55,355 bases of DNA from an uncultured Candidatus Saccharibacteria bacterium (GCA_946415265.1 CAMKRV010000004.1:1-55355), one strand, 5' to 3'; counted from the stretch's first letter, positions 15,268 to 23,366 are shown. A program made the numbers and translations. Notes: a model not told the origin generated them from the sequence alone.

Positions 15268-15990
15268 TTATAACACAAGTTTTTCGGCGTCTTTGACATC
15301 GTAATTGCCGATTTTGATACGACGAAGTGCAGTAAGATAGGCGCCGGTTTTTAGAGTTTCACCGACATCTTCGGCGAGAGTGCGGATGTAGGTGCCGCTG
15401 CTACAGTGGACGCGGATGGTGAGCTCCGGATAATTGTATTTTAGGATTTCTATGCTGTAGATTTCGATTTCGCGACTAGGGATTTCGAAGTCTTTGCCTT
15501 CGCGGGCGAGTTTGTAGGCGCGGCGGCCGTTGATCTTGATGGCGGAAAATTTGGGTGGGGTTTGCCGGATTTTACCGATAAACGAGTTTAGCGTAGATAC
15601 GATTATACTCTGGGCGGGTCCTGCCGTCGCAGCTTCCCCCACCGTGCTCGCCTTACGGCTGTGCGCGTCGGGGGTCCCCCCAGCTCCGTCACCCGCCCAT
15701 GTAGAATCATATTCCGTAATTTCGCCTTCTGGGTCGCCGGTGGTAGAGGTGAAGCCGAGCCTCAAAGTAGCTTCGTAGACTTTGTCTAGCTTTAAAAATT
15801 CGTTAGATTTCTTGGTCATTTTGCCAGATAGCAAAATTAAGAGGCCGGTGGCAAATGGGTCCAAAGTGCCGGTGTGGCCAACTTTGATTTTGTGGCCGAA
15901 CTCGGCTTTTAGTTTGCCGCGGATTTTGGCGACTACGCCAAAACTAGAGATACCGGCAGGTTTGTCGATGAGGATAATCTGATCTTCCAT
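15268..15990 (-). CDS. truB: tRNA pseudouridine-55 synthase with in-frame insertion
   Basis: Converts U55 of the tRNA T loop to pseudouridine. Family motifs are DKPAGISSF, GHTGTLDPFATG with catalytic Asp44, KVYEATLRLG and SSGTYIRTLAED. I start at the second ATG: TACAAT (15998-16003, minus) lies seven bases before it, and the first ATG falls in that gap. Residues about 98-126 are an insertion coded by an 89-bp palindromic element (15611-15699). It sits between the strand GEITEYDS and the helix VSTLNSFIG, a surface loop in E. coli TruB, and keeps the frame, so the enzyme is probably active. It is divergent from rpsO with overlapping promoters. Confidence 0.95.
   Translation of the reverse strand: MEDQIILIDKPAGISSFGVVAKIRGKLKAEFGHKIKVGHTGTLDPFATGLLILLSGKMTKKSNEFLKLDKVYEATLRLGFTSTTGDPEGEITEYDSTWAGDGAGGTPDAHSRKASTVGEAATAGPAQSIIVSTLNSFIGKIRQTPPKFSAIKINGRRAYKLAREGKDFEIPSREIEIYSIEILKYNYPELTIRVHCSSGTYIRTLAEDVGETLKTGAYLTALRRIKIGNYDVKDAEKLVL
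15611..15699. repeat. 89-bp palindromic element, copy 1 (in truB)
   Basis: Outer arms TGGGCGGGT and ACCCGCCCA are perfect inverted repeats, with TCCCCC/GGGGT-type complementarity further in. About 84% identical without gaps to the copy in tsaE (24229-24317), same length, same reading frame, giving AGGTPDA-SRKAST-GE in both proteins. GC content is far above the surrounding gene. Confidence 0.9.
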
Positions 15991-16019
15991 TGACATAATT
16001 GTAACAGATGTGATATAAT
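15990..16019 (+). promoter_or_regulatory. rpsO promoter overlapping the truB start
   Basis: TTGACA (15990-15995), 18-bp spacer ending TGTGA, TATAAT (16014-16019). The -35 box contains the truB start codon on the other strand, so the two genes cannot easily fire at once. Confidence 0.9.
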
Positions 16020-16028
16020 TGGTCTACT

Positions 16029-16295
16029 ATGATAACAAAAGAGAATAAAGACAAGGCTATTGCCAAGGTTGCCCGTAATAAGGCGGATGTTGGTTCTCCT
16101 GAAGTTCAAGTTTCTATTCTTACAGAGCGGATCAAAGAAGTGACCGAGCACGTAAAGAATAACAAACATGACTTTATGGCCAAAAGAGGTTTAATTCAGA
16201 TGGTAGGGAAGCGCAAAAAGCTTCTGAAGTACCTAGAGACGACCGATTTTGAGCTTTATAAGAAAACCATCTCGAAACTAGGCCTCAGAAAATAA
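16029..16295 (+). CDS. rpsO: 30S ribosomal protein S15
   Basis: An 88-residue S15, which binds 16S rRNA helices 20-22 early in small-subunit assembly. The family pattern is clear: DVGSPEVQVSILTERI, then LTEHxKxNKHDF-like VTEHVKNNKHDF, GLIQMVGKRKKLLKYL and the C-terminal YKKTISKLGLRK. The ATG is ten bases after TATAAT, so the leader is about two bases and there is no Shine-Dalgarno. In many bacteria rpsO precedes pnp, and here a small gene and terminator separate the same pair. The last codons and stop form one arm of a palindrome. Confidence 0.98.
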   Translation: MITKENKDKAIAKVARNKADVGSPEVQVSILTERIKEVTEHVKNNKHDFMAKRGLIQMVGKRKKLLKYLETTDFELYKKTISKLGLRK

Positions 16296-16408
16296 ATTTC
16301 GGCAAGCTACTTTGTTAGCATTTGCGCTACGCAGGAGACGTACGAAAAGTACGTCTCCTTTGCGTTGCTCGATGCTGTCTCGTATCTTGCTCGAAATTTA
16401 TTTCCTGA
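16285..16408. repeat. 124-bp nested palindrome overlapping rpsO 3' end
   Basis: The left arm begins in the last rpsO codons (TCAGAAAATAAATTTCG, then GCAAG) and pairs with the right arm ending at 16408. Inside, AGCAT pairs with ATGCT, and GGAGACGTAC pairs with GTACGTCTCC around a GAAAA loop. The element adds no coding sequence here but has the same build as the in-gene palindromes. Confidence 0.8.
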
Positions 16409-16426
16409 AAATGTATGGTAATTGAG

Positions 16427-16455
16427 AAAACCCGTCGGCGAACCGGCGGGTTTTT
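16427..16455. terminator. Bidirectional terminator
   Basis: AAAACCCGTCGG-CGAA-CCGGCGGGTTTTT serves rpsO on the plus strand and the convergent small gene on the minus strand. Confidence 0.92.
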
Positions 16456-16456
16456 G

Positions 16457-16828
16457 TCAACTGTGAAGAGACTGAATCTCTTCGATGACTTTTTGCTGGA
16501 ACAAAGAGAGGAGATATACTATCTCGTTATCCGAATGTGCATGTGGTGAAGTATTAGAGAACAATAATTTGATGGATAAGTCGCCGTTTTCGAGCTGTCT
16601 CGGAATATACGAGATGCAAACTTTGGGCGAGTCCAGCCATTCGTCGTAAATGATACCGGCTTTGGCGGATATTTTACGCTTTTTTGCGTGATGCGGATAT
16701 CCGAACAGGAACATATTTTTCCACCTACTGCAGATATCCAAAATCTCCTCTTTTACAACGGTTGATGGATTGCCATCTAAGATGATGGCGTTGTCATTGC
16801 TACTGTTAACGTAGACGCTTTTAATCAT
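16457..16828 (-). CDS. Hypothetical protein, 123 residues
   Basis: Unrecognised soluble protein. The start is chosen at the ATG with GGAGG six bases upstream; the longer track version begins in the -35 box. Visible features are STVVKEEILDICSRWKNMF, a basic HHAKKRKISAKAGIIYDEW segment and a C-terminal helix LLSLFQQKVIEEIQSL. No signal peptide, no membrane segment. A perfect consensus promoter and a leader hairpin (GTTGCC/GGCGAC) suggest strong, possibly regulated expression. It is divergent from pnp with overlapping promoters. Confidence 0.6.
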   Translation of the reverse strand: MIKSVYVNSSNDNAIILDGNPSTVVKEEILDICSRWKNMFLFGYPHHAKKRKISAKAGIIYDEWLDSPKVCISYIPRQLENGDLSIKLLFSNTSPHAHSDNEIVYLLSLFQQKVIEEIQSLHS

Positions 16829-16895
16829 TTTAGCCTCCAAGGTACTTAGATTTTTGTCGCCTAAAAGATGGCAACAGAAAGAACCTATCTTATCT

Positions 16896-16924
16896 ATTAT
16901 ATCACAGATTGTGTTTTTTGTCAA
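16896..16924 (-). promoter_or_regulatory. Consensus promoter of the 123-residue gene
   Basis: On the minus strand TTGACA, a 17-bp spacer ending CTGTGA, and TATAAT. It overlaps the pnp promoter on the other strand. Confidence 0.9.
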
Positions 16925-16937
16925 TGTTTGATATACT
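16909..16937 (+). promoter_or_regulatory. pnp promoter
   Basis: TTGTGT (16909-16914), 17-bp spacer, TATACT (16932-16937), back to back with the divergent promoter. Confidence 0.65.
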
Positions 16938-16956
16938 GGAAGTAGTAAATTAAGAA

Positions 16957-17023
16957 TTGGGAAGACGGCAGATATGGGTGGTGGCCGACCTCAGACCACC
17001 ACTCATACCTGAAGTTTTCCCAA
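16957..17023 (+). promoter_or_regulatory. Long two-part hairpin in the pnp leader
   Basis: TTGGGAAGAC (16957-16966) pairs with GTTTTCCCAA (17014-17023), and within it ATGGGTGGTGG (16974-16984) pairs with CCACCACTCAT (16996-17006). The ribosome site AAGAAAGGG follows directly. E. coli pnp has a leader hairpin that RNase III cuts and PNPase then degrades to repress itself; this one is placed alike. Confidence 0.8.
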
Positions 17024-17039
17024 GAAAGGGTATATTTTT

Positions 17040-19214
17040 ATGGAAATTATAAATCCGAACGGCAAGAAAACGGTGCGGGTTTCTACCGATTGGCTAGGGC
17101 GAGAACTGACTTTAGAAGTGAATAGAGTTGGGTTTAGGACGACTTCGTCGGTACTAGTCACTTATGGCGATACCGTGGTGCTAGGCTCTGTGGTGGTGGG
17201 AACCAAGCCGGTGGTGCAGGATTTCTTTCCGCTGTCTATTAGCTATGAGGAGAAATTCTATGCAGCGGGAAAAATTAGTGGCTCGAAGTTCATAAAGCGT
17301 GAGGGTAAGCCGGCAGATGAGGCAGTGCTTGTGGGGCGGCTGATAGATCGGCCGATTCGTCCGCTGTTCCCGAAGGGGTATCGTCAAGAAGTACAGGTGG
17401 TGTGTACGGTATTGTCAATGGATCCGGCTTTTCGGCCTGACTGTGTGGCGATGATTGCGGCCTCGTCGGCGCTGATGAACGCAGGTGTGCCGTTTGATGG
17501 GCCAATTGCGGGGATTAGAATTGGTAGGATCGGTGGAGAATTTAAGGGGTTCTTAAATAAAGAAGAGCGTGAAGCTTCGCCGCTAGATCTTGTGGTGGCA
17601 TGTAAAGACGGCAAAGTAATGATGGTAGAAGCTGGCGCAAACGAAGTGCCGGAAGATACGATTATCGAGGCGATGCATTGGGCGGTGGATAAGGTACAGC
17701 CGGTGCTAGACTTGCAGCGCGAATTAGCTAAGCAGGTAGATGCTACGCCGCAAGAGTATGAATTGGTATTGCCGGATGAAGCGGTAATGGAAGAAGTGCT
17801 GACCTGGACTAACGGTAAGTTTGGTTCTAAGGTGCGTGGTAATGTGATGGAGCGGGCACAGATTTTGGACGAAATAAAATATGCAATGCACGATGAAATG
17901 GCTTTGAAACACGGTGAGGGTGAGACGGACAACGAAAAGGTGGAGTGGTATGATGAGAATTTGCGTGATGTATATGACCAGGCATTCGAGCTAGCGGTAC
18001 ATAAGGAAGTGCGGCGCGGTATCGTGGAAGAGGGTGTGCGGCCGGATGGACGGAAGTTAGACGAGGTGCGGCCTCTATCTTCGCAAGTAGGAATTCTGCC
18101 AAGAACACACGGATCTTCGTTATTTACTCGTGGTGTAACGCAGGCAATGAATATCGTGACTTTGGCACCACTAAGCTACGCGCAAGAAGTAGACACGATG
18201 GAAGTGACAGATGGTAAGCGTAGATATATGCATCATTATAATGCGCCATCTTATACGGTGGGTGAGCCGGGCCGGATGGGGTCGCCTGGGCGGCGCGAGA
18301 TTGGACATGGATATTTAGCTGAGCGGGCTTTGATTCCGGTGCTTCCTAGTGAAGAAGATTTTCCTTATGCGATTCGTTCAGTAACTGAAATTATGTCGCA
18401 AAATGGATCTACTTCTATGGCTGCAACGTGTTCTTCTTGTATGGCATTGATGGACGCAGGTGTGCCGATTAAACGACCGGTATCGGGTGTAGCAATGGGG
18501 TTAATGGTAGATGTGCCGAAGGGTCAGCCGATTACGACGGATGATATTGATAAGGCTTATGTGTTGACAGATTTGATGGACGCAGAAGATTTTGCTGGTG
18601 ACATGGATTTTAAAGTGACTGGTACGACAGAAGGCGTGACGGCTTTGCAGATGGATATGAAAGTGCATGGGTTGCCAGTAGAAATCTTGGAAAAAGCAAT
18701 CAAACAGAGTCATGCTGGACGGATGTTTATTTTGGATCATATTGTGAGTGTGATTGATAAACCACGGGCGGAGATTAGTAAATATGCGCCGCAAATTGAA
18801 AAATTGATGGTGAAGCCAGATAAGATTGGGGCAATTATTGGCAAGGGTGGTGAAATGATTAATAAGATTACTTCTGAGACTGGTGCCGAGGTGGATATTG
18901 AGGATTCTGGGCTTGTGACTGTATCTGGTAATGATCCAGAAAAAATTAAGAAAGCCATAGATTGGATTCGTGGTTTGGTGGAAGAGCCGGAAGTGGGAAA
19001 GATTTATGATGGAACGGTGGCTTCTATTAAGGATTTTGGGGCTTTCGTGACTATTTTGCCAGGAATTGATGGAATGTTACACATTTCACAAATTAGCGAC
19101 AAGAGATTGAAGAAGGTGGAAGAAGTGTTACACTTAGGCGACAAGGTAAGAGTGCGACTAGTGGCGATAGACGATAAGGGAAGATTATCGCTCACGATGA
19201 AGGGGTTGGACTAA
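17040..19214 (+). CDS. pnp: Polynucleotide phosphorylase
   Basis: Phosphorolytic 3'-5' exoribonuclease of mRNA decay, working as a trimer. Domain order is complete: first RNase PH-like domain (residues about 10-215), helical linker, catalytic second RNase PH domain (about 325-540, with RRxIGHG-like GRREIGHGYLAERAL and SNGSTSMA-like QNGSTSMAATCS), KH domain with IGKGGEMINKI, and S1 domain with DGTVASIKDFGAFV. At 724 residues it is slightly longer than E. coli PNPase. The structured leader suggests autoregulation. A hairpin terminator follows the stop. Confidence 0.98.
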   Translation: MEIINPNGKKTVRVSTDWLGRELTLEVNRVGFRTTSSVLVTYGDTVVLGSVVVGTKPVVQDFFPLSISYEEKFYAAGKISGSKFIKREGKPADEAVLVGRLIDRPIRPLFPKGYRQEVQVVCTVLSMDPAFRPDCVAMIAASSALMNAGVPFDGPIAGIRIGRIGGEFKGFLNKEEREASPLDLVVACKDGKVMMVEAGANEVPEDTIIEAMHWAVDKVQPVLDLQRELAKQVDATPQEYELVLPDEAVMEEVLTWTNGKFGSKVRGNVMERAQILDEIKYAMHDEMALKHGEGETDNEKVEWYDENLRDVYDQAFELAVHKEVRRGIVEEGVRPDGRKLDEVRPLSSQVGILPRTHGSSLFTRGVTQAMNIVTLAPLSYAQEVDTMEVTDGKRRYMHHYNAPSYTVGEPGRMGSPGRREIGHGYLAERALIPVLPSEEDFPYAIRSVTEIMSQNGSTSMAATCSSCMALMDAGVPIKRPVSGVAMGLMVDVPKGQPITTDDIDKAYVLTDLMDAEDFAGDMDFKVTGTTEGVTALQMDMKVHGLPVEILEKAIKQSHAGRMFILDHIVSVIDKPRAEISKYAPQIEKLMVKPDKIGAIIGKGGEMINKITSETGAEVDIEDSGLVTVSGNDPEKIKKAIDWIRGLVEEPEVGKIYDGTVASIKDFGAFVTILPGIDGMLHISQISDKRLKKVEEVLHLGDKVRVRLVAIDDKGRLSLTMKGLD

Positions 19215-19235
19215 AGATTTGGCCGTTTTGAAGGG

Positions 19236-19266
19236 ATAACTCGGGTCTGAATCCCGAGTTATTTTA
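19236..19266 (+). terminator. pnp terminator
   Basis: ATAACTCGGG/CCCGAGTTAT stem with a 7-nt loop followed by TTTT. Confidence 0.92.
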
Positions 19267-19315
19267 TATGATTCATGGAGGATGAAACAGGGGAAATATG
19301 TTATAATATGTAAAT

Positions 19316-21178
19316 ATGGATAAGATACGGAATTTTTGCATAATTGCGCATATTGATCATGGAAAAAGTACGATTGCGGACCGGATGATGGAATTGACCG
19401 GCACGGTAGAGAAACGAGAGATGAAATCGCAGCTTTTGGACTCGATGGAGCTGGAGCGTGAGAAGGGTATCACAATTAAGCTGGCGCCGGTGACGATGCA
19501 TTGGAAGGGATATACTTTGAACTTGATTGATACGCCAGGGCATGTGGATTTTTCGTATGAAGTGAGCCGGAGCTTACAAGCGGTGGAAACGGCGGTGCTG
19601 GTGGTGGACGCAACGCAGGGAATACAAGCACAGACTTTGGCAAACGTGTACCTAGCTATTGAGCAAGATCTTAAGATAATTCCGGTGATAAATAAGGTTG
19701 ATTTGCCGGCGGCGGATGTAGAGAAAACTGCGGCGGAGATAATAAATCTACTGGGATGTTCTAGGGATGAAATTATCGAAGCGAGTGGTAAGACTGGGTA
19801 TGGGGTGGATAAAATACTGGATGCAGTAATTGGAAGAGGTCCAGCACCGTCTTTTCTTGGGCTGCGTTCTCGACCCCTGTCGCCACAGGGGTCGAGCCGC
19901 TCATCCTCGGCTTGCCAGCCTCCGGAGGCCCTACGAAAAGAGGTGCTTGGACCTCAGCTTACTCGTGCTCTAATTTTTGATTCCTACTTTGACGACTATC
20001 GCGGCGTAGTTCTCTACGTCCGGATTTTTGAGGGGGAGATTAAGAAGAACGCGGAGATTTTGATGATGGCGGCGGAGACGAAGGGGTTAGCGTTGGAAGT
20101 GGGGGTGCTGACACCAAAAATGACTCCACGAGAAAGCTTGAAAGCGGGCGAGATTGGCTATATTGTGACAAATCTAAAAACTACGCGCGAAGCAAAAGTA
20201 GGTGACACGGTGACGCTTGCGAAAAGTCCGGCTACGGAGGCTTTGCCAGGGTATAAAAATGTGTTGCCTTTTGTCTACGCAGGGTTTTTCCCGGTATCCA
20301 ATGATCAATATAAGGATTTGCGTGAAGCGATAGAAAAATTAAGTCTTTCTGATTCGGCTCTCCGGTTTGAGCCAGAAAATTCACCAGTGTTAGGATTTGG
20401 ACTGAGGATTGGGTTTTTAGGGTTGCTCCATATGGATATTATTAAGGAGAGGTTGGAGCGAGAATCTAAATTGGATTTAATCGTGACTAACCCTTCTACG
20501 AACTATGAAGTAGTGATGAATAATGGCGAGATTATAGAAATAAAATCGGCGGCGGATTTGCCGGATGTAAGCGAGATTTTGGAAATTCGTGAGCCGTGGG
20601 TGAAGGGTGAGATTATTTTGCCAAAAAACATGATTGGTAATGTACTGAACTTGATTAATGAAAAGCGCGGGCATCAGACAAATCTTTCGTACATTGAAGA
20701 CCGTGCGGTAATAGATTTTGAAGCGCCGATGGCAAATCTGCTGACGGATTTTTATGATCAGCTAAAATCAGTGACTTCGGGGTATGCTTCATTTAATTAT
20801 GAACTAAATGGATATAAGGCGGAAGATTTGGTGCGAGTAGATTTTTTGGTGGCTGGAAATAAAATGGATGCACTATCAGTAATGTGTCATAGGAGCGAAG
20901 CAGATGCGATTGGTAGGGAGGTAACGAAAAAGCTAAAAGAAGTAATACCTCGGCAGAACTATGAGGTAGCACTGCAAGCGGCGATTGGGACAAGAATTAT
21001 TGCGCGAGAAACGATTGGGGCGTATAGAAAAGATGTGACGGTGAAAATTCATACTGGCGATAGGGATAGAAAAGCGAAGCTTTTGGAGAAGCAAAAGCGT
21101 GGTAAAGCGCGGATGAAGAGATTTGGTAAAGTGGATATACCAAGTGAAGCATTTACAGTAATGCTAAGGCGCGATTAA
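19316..21178 (+). CDS. lepA: Elongation factor 4 with in-frame insertion
   Basis: Translational GTPase LepA (EF4), which acts on the ribosome during elongation or assembly. The G domain has AHIDHGKST, DTPGHVDF and NKVD; domain II, the EF-G-like domains and the LepA-specific C-terminus ending KRFGKVDIPSEAF are all present. Codons 174-213 correspond to a 120-bp palindrome (19836-19955), replacing a short linker between the G domain (GRGPAP) and domain II (ALIFDSYFD) with a Ser/Pro/Arg-rich stretch. TATAAT (19302-19307) lies eight bases before the ATG, so the mRNA is effectively leaderless. Confidence 0.97.
   Translation: MDKIRNFCIIAHIDHGKSTIADRMMELTGTVEKREMKSQLLDSMELEREKGITIKLAPVTMHWKGYTLNLIDTPGHVDFSYEVSRSLQAVETAVLVVDATQGIQAQTLANVYLAIEQDLKIIPVINKVDLPAADVEKTAAEIINLLGCSRDEIIEASGKTGYGVDKILDAVIGRGPAPSFLGLRSRPLSPQGSSRSSSACQPPEALRKEVLGPQLTRALIFDSYFDDYRGVVLYVRIFEGEIKKNAEILMMAAETKGLALEVGVLTPKMTPRESLKAGEIGYIVTNLKTTREAKVGDTVTLAKSPATEALPGYKNVLPFVYAGFFPVSNDQYKDLREAIEKLSLSDSALRFEPENSPVLGFGLRIGFLGLLHMDIIKERLERESKLDLIVTNPSTNYEVVMNNGEIIEIKSAADLPDVSEILEIREPWVKGEIILPKNMIGNVLNLINEKRGHQTNLSYIEDRAVIDFEAPMANLLTDFYDQLKSVTSGYASFNYELNGYKAEDLVRVDFLVAGNKMDALSVMCHRSEADAIGREVTKKLKEVIPRQNYEVALQAAIGTRIIARETIGAYRKDVTVKIHTGDRDRKAKLLEKQKRGKARMKRFGKVDIPSEAFTVMLRRD
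19836..19955. repeat. 120-bp palindromic insertion in lepA
   Basis: The outer arms GAGGTCCAGCACC and GGTGCTTGGACCTC pair with one extra base. Next in, CTTTTC pairs with GAAAAG. At the centre CTCGACCCCTGT pairs perfectly with ACAGGGGTCGAG around CGCC, and GCCTCCGGAGGC is self-complementary. The element is a multiple of three and has no stop in the lepA frame. It is not the same sequence family as the truB/tsaE element. Confidence 0.88.
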
Positions 21179-21196
21179 CTGTGCTATAATAAGAAT

Positions 21197-21784
21197 ATGA
21201 GGAAAAAAGGTTTAGCCTTCTGTTGTATCATACTTCTTACGTTTTGTCAAGATTTGCTGCGGAAATCTCGCCTGCTTGGCGTTGGTTTAAAAGTGCAAAT
21301 TGCTTTTTTTGCTTTGCTTGCTTCTTTGGGTGGTCGGTTTTGCGTTGTGCAAGCTATTAGTCCTAATCAGAGTGCGGCGATAGTAGAGCATTGCGACACG
21401 ATAAAAGACGAATTAAAAAAAGTGCAGAAAGAAGATGCTAGGGTGCGGGTATATCTTGGTGGATATTATGAAACAATTTTGACGAAGTTTATTACTCCGT
21501 TAAATGTGCGTTTGGTGGAAAATAATTTATCTAGCGCGGGATTGGTTGAAAATCAGAATAATTTTGCTGGAACTAAAACATTGTTCGCAAATGACTTTAT
21601 TGCGTATCAGCAAGGTTTAGAGGAATTGGTAGGATTGGACTGCAGGCAGGAGCCGGAAAAATTCTATGATAAATTAACAACGGTGAGACAAAAACGCAAA
21701 ATAATGGTGCAGGATGTGCTGAAAATGCGGAATTTGATTTCTGAACATGTGAGACTAGTGGAAGGTTTGAGGGGTAAGGTGTAA
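21197..21784 (+). CDS. Exported hypothetical protein with interrupted signal peptide
   Basis: Unrecognised, 195 residues. The N-terminus holds two hydrophobic runs, LAFCCIILLTF and IAFFALLASLGG, separated by a basic stretch. Joining LAFCCIILLTF directly to CVVQAISPN would make a normal signal peptide, so residues about 17-45 may be an insertion; the DNA there has small hairpins (AGATTT/AAATCT, CGCC/GGCG). The mature part is alpha-helical with HCDTIKDELKKVQKEDARVRVYLGGYYE and a C-terminal helix VQDVLKMRNLISEHVRLVEGL. TATAAT lies six bases before the ATG (leaderless). It overlaps the next gene by one base. Confidence 0.6.
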   Translation: MRKKGLAFCCIILLTFCQDLLRKSRLLGVGLKVQIAFFALLASLGGRFCVVQAISPNQSAAIVEHCDTIKDELKKVQKEDARVRVYLGGYYETILTKFITPLNVRLVENNLSSAGLVENQNNFAGTKTLFANDFIAYQQGLEELVGLDCRQEPEKFYDKLTTVRQKRKIMVQDVLKMRNLISEHVRLVEGLRGKV

Positions 21785-22164
21785 TGGAAACAAAGAAAAA
21801 TGAAAAGAAAAAAATGACGCACGGTGGGCGAAATTTGGTGATACTAGGGATAGCTTCTACATTAATTGCTTTAATAACGACTGGTGTGTCACTAGTGGTA
21901 TATCACAATTCGGGCGACATTTATTTGGATAGATCTCGGCCGGGATATTTGCCCGATGAAGAAGAGATAGAAGAGGAAGGTGAGAAAGAAGAGGAATATA
22001 TATTTGAAAAAACTGGCAAGTTGACCGCTGCTATTATTGAAGAATATTTAGAGAAAATGCAGGTAGAGGTGCGGGCGATCGATGCGTATGAAAAACCTTT
22101 TGATGAGAATGTGCTATCGGACGATAGATTAGGAATACCAAATGTAGAAAATGGGCAACCTTGA
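21784..22164 (+). CDS. Single-pass membrane protein with acidic extracytoplasmic part
   Basis: Unrecognised, 126 residues. A lysine-rich N-terminus (METKKNEKKK) is followed by a membrane segment (about 18-41, NLVILGIASTLIALITTGVSLVVY) and an acidic run of Glu (DEEEIEEEGEKEEEY). The positive-inside rule puts the acidic tail outside. Its ATG overlaps the stop of the preceding exported protein, so the pair is probably one operon and may act together at the envelope. Confidence 0.65.
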   Translation: METKKNEKKKMTHGGRNLVILGIASTLIALITTGVSLVVYHNSGDIYLDRSRPGYLPDEEEIEEEGEKEEEYIFEKTGKLTAAIIEEYLEKMQVEVRAIDAYEKPFDENVLSDDRLGIPNVENGQP

Positions 22165-22189
22165 TATTTTAATAAAAAAGGCTTATACT
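22161..22189 (+). promoter_or_regulatory. Promoter of the fibro-slime gene
   Basis: TTGATA (22161-22166), 17-bp spacer, TATACT (22184-22189), ten bases before the ATG. The -35 overlaps the stop codon region of the upstream gene. Confidence 0.7.
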
Positions 22190-22199
22190 TAGGGCAAGA

Positions 22200-23327
22200 A
22201 TGAAACAACAGAAGAAAAATAAGTCGCTGATATTTGGGGGGATTGCTTTGGTGGCTCTGGTGTTGGGCGTGGGTGTTGCGATATTTGGCTTATCTAATAC
22301 GGTGGGAGAAATTACTGAAAAGGCTATTTCTAAAACTCCTGAAGCTATCTTGGCTAGTGTGGGAGTGGACGAAGAAGAACCGGTGTCAGTGCCGGTTCTT
22401 TATTATGATCAGAGGGCAGACGACTGCGTAAATTTATATGATAGGAATTTGAAGAATGAATTGGAGCGAAGGCAGTTCGAGTGGAGCAGATGTAGATATT
22501 ATAATAAAGAGATAGAACAGGGTTTGGCGGAGTTTGAACTTGGTGAAGGATATTTGCCAGTGGCTACCGGTGCCGGGAAATTGACGGCGAATAGGGGTGT
22601 AGATTTTACGAGATGGTTTAGTGTCGTGGACGGAAAAAGTGCCAGTTATGATGGTGTGCTGAAAATGCAATATGTGAAAAATGGGGCAGAATTTATATTT
22701 GAAGCACCAGATTTTTATCCATTGGATGAGGTGAGGTTTAGTGTTGGAGATATGGGAAATGAGGATGGGCATAACCATTTATTCACGATGAATTTTGCAG
22801 TGCCGTTTACGGTGCTTTTGAGCGGAATGGAGAGTTTTGAAGTTAATGCCGATGACGATACTTTTGTGTATGTAGGAGATAAATTGGTGTTAGACATGGG
22901 TGGCGTACACGATGCAGTTGTGGGAAAGTTTGCGATACGTGAAAATGGAGAAATATATGCTGGCGTGGGCGATCAGGAATTGGCTTATTCTGGTGTGAGT
23001 TTAAATAAAAGCGACGGATCTATCGTTCGTATTTACCATGCGGATAGGGATTCTGCAGATTCTACATTTAATGTGAAATTTAGCGGAATGAATTTAAGCG
23101 TAACGGATGCTAAGCTTGCGAATGGTGGTGAAGATGGTGTGCAGGTTGCATATGACCCGAGTGATCCGACTTATGTGGCGCCACTGGGTGAGAGTTCGGT
23201 GTTCCGGCCAGATTCTACAAAAGGCTTGATAGTGATGGCGACGATTGAGGGGGTGATGATAGTAGCAGCATCGGTGCTGGTAGTGTCGGTGGCGCGGTTT
23301 ATGGTGAAACAAAAAGCCGAAAAATAA
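22200..23327 (+). CDS. Fibro-slime domain membrane protein
   Basis: 375 residues with a membrane segment near each end (about 10-33 and 343-366). The outer domain matches the fibro-slime pattern (TIGR02148, first seen in Fibrobacter and Dictyostelium-like proteins): FEVNADDDTFVYVGDKLVLDMGGVHDAV corresponds to the GDDDxWVFIDGxLVxDLGGVH core, and IVRIYHADRDSADSTFNVKF to the YAERH-containing strand. The fold is PA14-like and may bind sugar. It is probably displayed between two anchors on the cell surface. The leader is only about three bases. Confidence 0.78.
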   Translation: MKQQKKNKSLIFGGIALVALVLGVGVAIFGLSNTVGEITEKAISKTPEAILASVGVDEEEPVSVPVLYYDQRADDCVNLYDRNLKNELERRQFEWSRCRYYNKEIEQGLAEFELGEGYLPVATGAGKLTANRGVDFTRWFSVVDGKSASYDGVLKMQYVKNGAEFIFEAPDFYPLDEVRFSVGDMGNEDGHNHLFTMNFAVPFTVLLSGMESFEVNADDDTFVYVGDKLVLDMGGVHDAVVGKFAIRENGEIYAGVGDQELAYSGVSLNKSDGSIVRIYHADRDSADSTFNVKFSGMNLSVTDAKLANGGEDGVQVAYDPSDPTYVAPLGESSVFRPDSTKGLIVMATIEGVMIVAASVLVVSVARFMVKQKAEK

Positions 23328-23342
23328 TAGTTGTTTTATGCC

Positions 23343-23359
23343 ATCATATTATATGATGT
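23343..23359. terminator. Weak convergent hairpin
   Basis: CATCATATTATATGATG is a near-perfect palindrome in the 39-bp gap between convergent genes. T runs are lacking, so its function as a terminator is uncertain. Confidence 0.4.
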
Positions 23360-23366
23360 CGTAGGC

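Noticed and set aside
17384-17932. 182-residue minus-strand ORF inside pnp
   Set aside because: Shadow ORF opposite a conserved domain.
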